The notes under the pieces are model-generated. The model was not told where the DNA came from, ran no database searches, and saw nothing but the letters and a program-made list of their open reading frames with translations. This document shows positions 6,497 through 10,680 of a stretch of DNA of 10,680 nt, in pieces. Numbering within the stretch: the stretch's first letter is position 1; each line of letters starts with the position of its first letter. The position numbers and the translations under genes are program-made. Origin of the DNA: Candidatus Cloacimonadota bacterium (GTDB lineage: Bacteria; Cloacimonadota; Cloacimonadia; Cloacimonadales; TCS61); NCBI GenBank assembly GCA_016931665.1, contig JAFGEH010000047.1, positions 1 to 10,680 of the forward strand, given 5' to 3'.

Positions 6497-7581
6497 AGTG
6501 TTTTAATTATCAGCAATCTGCCAGCCTGGCAGAATTCCTGAAAACATCCTGGCATCCGGATATGCTGATTCTGCATTATACTGGTAACATATTCGGTATT
6601 GGTGCTTCAGCCTTCAGTCTTGCAGCCAGAGATAAGATCAACTCGCTGAAAAAACGCAAGGATGCACAAGGCTATATCACTCTACTGGCAGATGCTGATC
6701 ACCTGGGATACCATGGTTTCCGGCCCAGTTCAGGTGAAAAGAGATTGATCAGACAGTACTGGCCGGGCAATTTAACCATTCTTCTGTATAATAATAATCC
6801 CAGGTGGCAACACCTGGCCATCGCTGAACGAGTGGCTGTCAGAGTGCCAGAAGATGATTTTCTGCGGTCTTATATCCACCGGAGCGGGTACCCTCTGCTC
6901 AGTACAAGTGTCAATATTTCCGGTCAAACGCCGGAAACCAGCCTGAAGGCCATTCTGGAAAAATACAGGGACTGGTTTGACGTAGGCCTTCTGCCCCCGG
7001 ACAACCTTCCCGGTTCAGGATTACCCTCCACAATCATAACTGAAAAAGAAGGTGTGATTGATTGTCTAAGAGAAGGGGAAATAGCCTGCGAAGAGATACG
7101 GGAATCCTATCTTCACCCCTTAATTCTTTTTGTATGTACCGGTAATATCTGCCGGAGCCCTCTGGCAGAATATTATTTTCGAGTATCGTCAGAGCAGCAT
7201 GGTCTTCCCTTTCGTGCTACTTCCGCCGGGTTCCTGGAAGCCGGGCATAAAATATCAGAACATTCCAGAACACTACTGGCTGAAGAGGGTATTAACAGCT
7301 GCAGTCACAAGTCACAGGTCATAGATTCGATTATGATCAGAAAAAGTTATCTGATTCTTACCATGGAAGAAAGACAGCGGGAGATGTTACTCCGTATCAG
7401 CCCTCAGGCTGCAGGCAAAGTGAGTACCCTGTCCGAATTTTGCGGAGTTGATTACTGCCGGGATGGTTCTGATATAGAAGATCCTTACGGCAGCACTCCT
7501 GATTTCTATAGACAAACCTATGAACAGATAAAACATCGGATCGATAAACTGGTTCAGATACTGCGAAAGGAGGTAGAGTGA
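6493..7581 (+). CDS. Fusion: Sua5/YciO/YrdC-like domain plus low-molecular-weight protein tyrosine phosphatase
   Basis: Residues about 10-200 resemble the Sua5/YrdC fold, which makes threonylcarbamoyl-AMP for the t6A tRNA modification. The nucleotide-side features are kept: K53-x-R55, W-P-G-N-L-T (90-95), V-A-V-R-V-P and S139-V-N141-x-S-G. The P-T-x-T-x-Y-G threonine/bicarbonate motif is altered to Y-T-G-N-I-F-G (29-35), so activity is uncertain; it may be YciO-like. Residues about 209-358 are an intact LMW phosphatase: C215-T-G-N-I-C-R221-S as the P-loop, and D330-P-Y as the general acid. In the Bacillus arginine phosphatase YwlE a Thr sits where this protein has Ile219; Ile is typical of tyrosine phosphatases. 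In Bacillus, ywlC (Sua5) and ywlE are close neighbours, so the fusion unites a known pair. The ATG overlaps the previous stop by 4 bases. Confidence 0.87.
   Translation: MKCFNYQQSASLAEFLKTSWHPDMLILHYTGNIFGIGASAFSLAARDKINSLKKRKDAQGYITLLADADHLGYHGFRPSSGEKRLIRQYWPGNLTILLYNNNPRWQHLAIAERVAVRVPEDDFLRSYIHRSGYPLLSTSVNISGQTPETSLKAILEKYRDWFDVGLLPPDNLPGSGLPSTIITEKEGVIDCLREGEIACEEIRESYLHPLILFVCTGNICRSPLAEYYFRVSSEQHGLPFRATSAGFLEAGHKISEHSRTLLAEEGINSCSHKSQVIDSIMIRKSYLILTMEERQREMLLRISPQAAGKVSTLSEFCGVDYCRDGSDIEDPYGSTPDFYRQTYEQIKHRIDKLVQILRKEVE
7566..7574 (+). promoter_or_regulatory. Strong ribosome binding site of the LiaF-like gene
   Basis: AAAGGAGGT is a near-complete anti-16S match, the strongest in the window. 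It is 3 bases from a GTG (7578) and 9 bases from an ATG (7584). The ATG has the better spacing and is chosen as the start. Confidence 0.7.
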
Positions 7582-7583
7582 AA

Positions 7584-8108
7584 ATGAATTTTCTTTTCTC
7601 AGGCTTATTCTGGGGTTTAATTCTGGTATTGATCGGGATTTCGGTAATTATCAAAGCAGTTTTTAAGATTGATATACCAATTGTCAGGTTGATATTTGCA
7701 TTAATCCTGATTTATTTCGGTCTGAAAATGCTGCTGGGTGGATTCAGGATAGGTACAGAACGTACGATCATTTTTCAGGAAGCGGAGTTGAAGGCAGGTG
7801 CCCGGGATTCGGAGTATAATATTATTTTCGGTTCGGGAGAGATTAATATCTCGGATTTGAAGCTGGAAGACAGAATAATCAGGATTGAGGCTGATATCAT
7901 CTTTGGTTCAGGAAAGGTTCTGTTACCGGCAGGGATACCTGTTATTGTTAAAACCAGTACTGTTTTTGGCCAATGTCGTCTGCCGGATGCCCAAACTTCT
8001 GCTTTCGGGGATCGGACTTATCGTTCACCCGGGATTGATACCAGTCAGCCTTATCTGATTCTGGAGTTGGACGTAGTATTTGGTAGTGCTGAAATAATAA
8101 TCATATGA
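7584..8108 (+). CDS. Small membrane protein, LiaF-like (two TM helices plus C-terminal beta-repeat domain)
   Basis: The 174 residues start with two hydrophobic helices (about 3-24 and 33-51) of the kind found at the N-terminus of LiaF-type proteins. A soluble domain of about 110 residues resembles the LiaF C-terminal domain (cell wall-active antibiotic response family). That domain contains four copies of a short motif: N-I-I-F-G-S-G-E-I, D-I-I-F-G-S-G-K-V, S-T-V-F-G-Q-C-R-L and D-V-V-F-G-S-A-E-I (from about residues 79, 104, 125 and 163). These suggest stacked beta strands. In Bacillus LiaF restrains a two-component envelope-stress system, but no kinase or regulator is nearby, so that role cannot be assumed. 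A GTG two codons upstream (7578) overlapping the previous stop is an alternative start. The next gene overlaps its stop by 4 bases. Confidence 0.78.
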   Translation: MNFLFSGLFWGLILVLIGISVIIKAVFKIDIPIVRLIFALILIYFGLKMLLGGFRIGTERTIIFQEAELKAGARDSEYNIIFGSGEINISDLKLEDRIIRIEADIIFGSGKVLLPAGIPVIVKTSTVFGQCRLPDAQTSAFGDRTYRSPGIDTSQPYLILELDVVFGSAEIIII

Positions 8109-9019
8109 TCCAGGCTTTGCAGTCAGCATTAACCCTAATTCTGGAACAAACTGAAAAATCCGGATTAACCCTGATAGATGAAATCGAAATCCCTTATGGC
8201 ATTAAACTGTTATTTGCCCGCTCAGGGGATGAAATTCCACTCAACCTCTATTATTCTGATAAAAAGGGCATATCCAGCGTTATCGGCGGGAAACAGCAGA
8301 ATCCGCTGAAGTTGGTTCTAAATGAAATCCTGAACAAAGTTATGAATGACCACCGGGCAGAGCATAACTGGGAAGTGTGGGTCGGGACCGATGAATCGGG
8401 AAAGGGTGACTTGTTCGGTCCCCTGGTGGTATGTGGTTTTGTGATGTTCAGAGAGGATCGGGAAAAACTGTTCAGAATGGGGATCAAGGATTCTAAACTT
8501 TTGTCTGATAAACGTATCACTGAACTGGTTCCGGAAATTCAGAGGAAATTCCGGGGTAGATATGAGATTCTTTCTCTGACTCCGCTTAAATATAACCAGC
8601 TATACGGGCAATTCCGAGCTCAAGGTAAGAAATTGAACGAACTGCTGGCCTGGATGCATGGCAGGATCATTCTAAATCTTGCTGATAAGTTTCCGGTTGA
8701 AGGTTCAGTGATAGACAGGTTTGCCAGTGAATCGACCATCCGGAGCAGCTTGCGGGATTTAAAGATGAAGGAACTGATAGTAATCGAGAGGGCGGAACAA
8801 AGTGACCTGGCTGTAGCCACAGCTTCCTTACTGGCACGTAATTTCTTCCTGGGAAAAATGCTGGACCTTAATCGGAAATTCGGCCTCGATTTTGTCAGGG
8901 GTTCCGGGGAACCGGCCAAGATGCTTCTGCAGACTTTCATTTCCCGGATAGGAAAAGACAGGCTTCCTGAAGTGGCTAAAACGCATTTCAAACCTGTTTC
9001 CACGTTGCTGGAGAAATAA
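8105..9019 (+). CDS. rnhC: Ribonuclease HIII
   Basis: This enzyme cuts the RNA strand of RNA/DNA hybrids and helps clear R-loops and primers. The 304 residues have an N-terminal TBP-like substrate-binding domain (about 1-85) and a type 2 RNase H catalytic domain (about 90-300). W-V-G-T-D96-E97-S-G-K-G-D-L-F-G-P is the HIII signature; type HII has a shorter form and no such N-terminal domain. The other catalytic acids are Asp204 (V-I-D-R-F) and Asp234 (S-D-L-A-V-A-T-A-S). K-D-S-K-L-L-S-D (128-135) is also conserved. All four active-site acids are present and the length is normal. The ATG overlaps the previous stop by 4 bases, and the stop overlaps the next start by 1 base. RNase HIII occurs in only some bacterial phyla, so it is a mild lineage clue. 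Confidence 0.95.
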   Translation: MIQALQSALTLILEQTEKSGLTLIDEIEIPYGIKLLFARSGDEIPLNLYYSDKKGISSVIGGKQQNPLKLVLNEILNKVMNDHRAEHNWEVWVGTDESGKGDLFGPLVVCGFVMFREDREKLFRMGIKDSKLLSDKRITELVPEIQRKFRGRYEILSLTPLKYNQLYGQFRAQGKKLNELLAWMHGRIILNLADKFPVEGSVIDRFASESTIRSSLRDLKMKELIVIERAEQSDLAVATASLLARNFFLGKMLDLNRKFGLDFVRGSGEPAKMLLQTFISRIGKDRLPEVAKTHFKPVSTLLEK

Positions 9020-9543
9020 TGATAATTCAATACCAGACCCATAAGCCCCGTATCGCAGAAGGCGCATGGATAGCAGACAATGCTGTCATTATTGGTCAAG
9101 TCGAAATTGGTGAGGATTCTTCAATCTGGTTCAGTACTGTCATCAGAGGCGATGTAAATTATATCAGAATCGGTGCCAGAACCAATATTCAGGATCTTTC
9201 CCTGATCCATGTTACTCATGCTGATTTGGCAGCTGGCCATGAAGGATATCCCGCCATTATCGGCGATGATGTTACGATAGGCCATCATACTGTCCTGCAT
9301 GGGTGCCGGGTGGGTAAGGCCTGTCTAATCGGTAACGGTTCCGTACTGCTGGATGGTTGTGAAATAGGTGATGAAAGTTTAATCGGGGCGGGTTCCCTCG
9401 TTACAAAAAATATGAAATTCCCACCCCGCAGTTTAATATTAGGCCGCCCGGCCCAAGTGGTAAGGATGCTTAGAGAGGATGAAATACTCGGCAATTATGA
9501 ATCTGCCCAGAGATATTTGAAATATAAACTGAATTATAAATGA
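9019..9543 (+). CDS. Gamma-class carbonic anhydrase-like hexapeptide-repeat protein
   Basis: The 174 residues fold as a left-handed beta helix built from hexapeptide repeats (I-G-x-x-x-x pattern from about residue 18 to 130), expected to form a trimer with zinc at the subunit interfaces. Family residues are all seen: R43-G-D45, R54-x-N56-x-Q58-D, and the three predicted zinc histidines His67 (H-V-T-H), His89 (G-H-H) and His94 (L-H-G-C). This matches the YrdA/PaaY/CaiE-type group. Some members hydrate CO2, while others have no measured activity, so catalysis is not certain. GGAG at 9010-9013, inside rnhC, lies 5 bases before the ATG. A short charged C-terminal helix (about 151-170) follows the beta helix. 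Its neighbours do not reveal the substrate. Confidence 0.92.
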   Translation: MIIQYQTHKPRIAEGAWIADNAVIIGQVEIGEDSSIWFSTVIRGDVNYIRIGARTNIQDLSLIHVTHADLAAGHEGYPAIIGDDVTIGHHTVLHGCRVGKACLIGNGSVLLDGCEIGDESLIGAGSLVTKNMKFPPRSLILGRPAQVVRMLREDEILGNYESAQRYLKYKLNYK

Positions 9544-10487
9544 ATATGAAGACACTGGTTCTGGAAGAAATGCCCGATCTTTTCTGGCAGGAAATCAAGA
9601 AACGCGATATAGGTAAATTTTTTTTCCGGGAACTCACATCTTCTCTAATTCCTGAAATCCTCATAATCAGAACCAAATCAAAAATTACATCGGAGATCCT
9701 GGCTGGTTATCCTAACCTGAAATTGATAATCAGGGCAGGCAGTGGTTACGATAATGTAGACATACAGACAGCCCGTGAACTGGGAATAAGAGTGTGTTCT
9801 ACCCCTCTAGCTAACGGCTCGGCTGCCTTTGAGCATACTGTAGCACTAATTTTCAGCCTGATTAAGCATTTAAATACTGCAAACAATGCTGTACGGAATG
9901 GTATCTGGAAAACAGGATTACCGGAAAGTCTGGAGATCAGGGATTTAAGGATACTGATTATTGGTGTAGGTTTAATCGGGACCTTGATCGGTCGTTATTT
10001 CACTGCCTGGGGAGCGCAGGTGAGAGGAGTAGATCCGTATCTCGGTGAAAAAGACTGGAAGAGGAAGGGAATTCAGAATATAGACATAAAATCAGGTTTG
10101 GCCTGGTGCAATACTGTTACTTTCCATTGTCCCCTGACTCATGAAACATCAGGGTTATTCTCTCAGGAATTATTAGGTTTTGTTCCCAAACCGATCTGGT
10201 TGATCAATACTGCCCGGGGAGGTCTTTTATGCGACGGAGCCTTAATTGAAGGACTGAAAAGTGGTATTATCAGGGGAATGGCAATAGATGTTTACGAAGA
10301 TGAACCACCTGGCAACAAAATATGGTTTGATCCCACCAGGGTTATTCTGACACCTCATTCCGCTTCTCATACTGATGCAGCCAAACACAGACTGGTGAAG
10401 GAGACAATAGAGGTCTGGGAAAAGTTCCGGACTGACGGTGAAGTATTACATGAAGTTGATTATCGCTTCTTTAACAAATTCGAGTAA
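9540..10487 (+). CDS. D-isomer-specific 2-hydroxyacid dehydrogenase
   Basis: This NAD-dependent cytoplasmic oxidoreductase interconverts a 2-keto acid and a D-2-hydroxy acid. The 315 residues show the split substrate domain (about 1-105 and 285-315) around a Rossmann domain. G142-V-G-L-I-G147 binds the cofactor, and Asp165 at the end of the second strand favours NAD over NADP. The catalytic triad is Arg226 (N-T-A-R-G-G), Glu255 (Y-E-D-E-P-P) and His273 (P-H-S-A-S-H-T). A-G-S-G-Y-D-N-V-D (66-74) is like 3-phosphoglycerate dehydrogenase, but there is no ACT or other C-terminal regulatory domain and no serine gene nearby, so the substrate is open (phosphoglycerate, glyoxylate, hydroxypyruvate or similar). 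The ATG overlaps the previous stop by 4 bases; a second ATG two codons later (9546) is equally possible. It is the last gene of the block. Confidence 0.93.
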   Translation: MNMKTLVLEEMPDLFWQEIKKRDIGKFFFRELTSSLIPEILIIRTKSKITSEILAGYPNLKLIIRAGSGYDNVDIQTARELGIRVCSTPLANGSAAFEHTVALIFSLIKHLNTANNAVRNGIWKTGLPESLEIRDLRILIIGVGLIGTLIGRYFTAWGAQVRGVDPYLGEKDWKRKGIQNIDIKSGLAWCNTVTFHCPLTHETSGLFSQELLGFVPKPIWLINTARGGLLCDGALIEGLKSGIIRGMAIDVYEDEPPGNKIWFDPTRVILTPHSASHTDAAKHRLVKETIEVWEKFRTDGEVLHEVDYRFFNKFE

Positions 10488-10680
10488 ATGAATTCTAATA
10501 TTTAAAAAAAATCAAAGCAATCAGGATATCAGATTTTCATTGATATTCTAATAGTAATACCAGGGAATAATTATTTAAGAATTATCGGAAAAATTTATTT
10601 GACATAAAAAGGGTATTGAGGAGTTTTGCCAAACCTCTGAGAGACGAGGTGAGGGATCTTTAGATTAGAGTGAGATAGAA
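10488..10680. other. AT-rich non-coding tail after the operon
   Basis: The first 120 bases are much richer in A and T than the genes, and no open frame of useful length is present on either strand. It holds the imperfect hairpin at 10523-10549, a 10-bp palindrome AATAATTATT (10566-10575) and a TTGACA at 10599-10604 without a good -10 box at 16-18 bases. A purine-rich stretch (10637-10680) follows, with a 5-bp stem ACCTC/GAGGT (10633-10650). It probably separates this operon from the next transcription unit. Confidence 0.65.
10523..10549. terminator. Imperfect hairpin 36 bases after the last gene, possible weak terminator
   Basis: Arms AGGATATCA and TGATATTCT pair over 9 positions (one G-U) around a 9-base loop. 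There is no T-run after it on the + strand, so it is not a classical intrinsic terminator for this operon. Read on the minus strand, a T-rich stretch (complement of the A-run at 10504-10511) follows about 11 bases later. Confidence 0.25.

Noticed and set aside
8620..9099. 159-codon open frame on the minus strand, and similar antisense frames such as 1048-1377
   Set aside because: They lie entirely or almost entirely opposite well-identified genes (rnhC with the start of the carbonic anhydrase gene, and nqrB), and their translations show no family features.
10599..10628. TTGACA promoter in the tail
   Set aside because: The -35 match is perfect, but no TATAAT-like box lies 16-18 bases downstream. 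A TTTG pair with 23-base spacing lacks the TA of the Bacteroidetes -7 motif. The region is too AT-rich to trust single boxes.
10621..10680. Start of a structured RNA or tRNA at the right edge
   Set aside because: Only a 5-bp stem is visible, with no tRNA arms or known riboswitch core, and the window ends.

Overview
The window carries 13 protein genes, all on the + strand and almost without gaps, so it reads as one long operon or at least one read-through unit (1-10487). It ends in an AT-rich non-coding tail (10488-10680). No tRNA, rRNA, CRISPR array, insertion sequence or transposase is visible, and no convincing gene lies on the minus strand. The organism looks like a Gram-negative-type bacterium, probably anaerobic or fermentative. 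Formate-THF ligase, a sodium-pumping NADH dehydrogenase of the NQR family, an EnvC-like murein hydrolase factor and RNase HIII occur together. This mix would fit an uncultured lineage such as Cloacimonadota or a relative, but that placement is inference only.

Region 1 (1-4876) is energy and one-carbon metabolism. It holds the C-terminal 60% or so of formate-tetrahydrofolate ligase (fhs, cut by the window start), then nqrB, nqrC, nqrD, nqrE and nqrF in the canonical order. NqrA, normally the first gene of this operon, is absent: fhs ends 16 bases before nqrB. The subunits are recognisably NQR rather than RNF (NqrD and NqrE sequences, and NqrF with TM helix, 2Fe-2S, FAD and NADH domains). NqrB, NqrC and NqrF are all clearly shorter than their Vibrio counterparts. 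The four cysteines of the NqrD/NqrE iron centre, the four ferredoxin cysteines of NqrF and the threonines that carry covalent FMN in NqrB and NqrC are all present. As encoded, this is an electron path from NADH through NqrF, the D/E iron centre and the C/B flavins to an unidentified acceptor.

Region 2 (4885-5337) is one unrecognised 150-residue soluble protein with conserved-looking Cys and His residues, 8 bases after nqrF. A small perfect hairpin sits on its stop codon.

Region 3 (5369-10487) is six genes joined by 1-4 base overlaps or a 2-base gap: a secreted coiled-coil EnvC-like protein with a degenerate LytM domain; a fusion of a Sua5/YciO/YrdC-like domain to a low-molecular-weight protein tyrosine phosphatase; a small LiaF-like membrane protein; RNase HIII (rnhC); a gamma-class carbonic anhydrase-like hexapeptide protein; and a D-2-hydroxyacid dehydrogenase. 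These do not form one known pathway. The tight coupling suggests a shared housekeeping transcript.

The points most worth following up are the nqrA-less compact NQR next to fhs, the unknown gene behind nqrF, and the Sua5-like/phosphatase fusion whose threonine-binding motif has degenerated.
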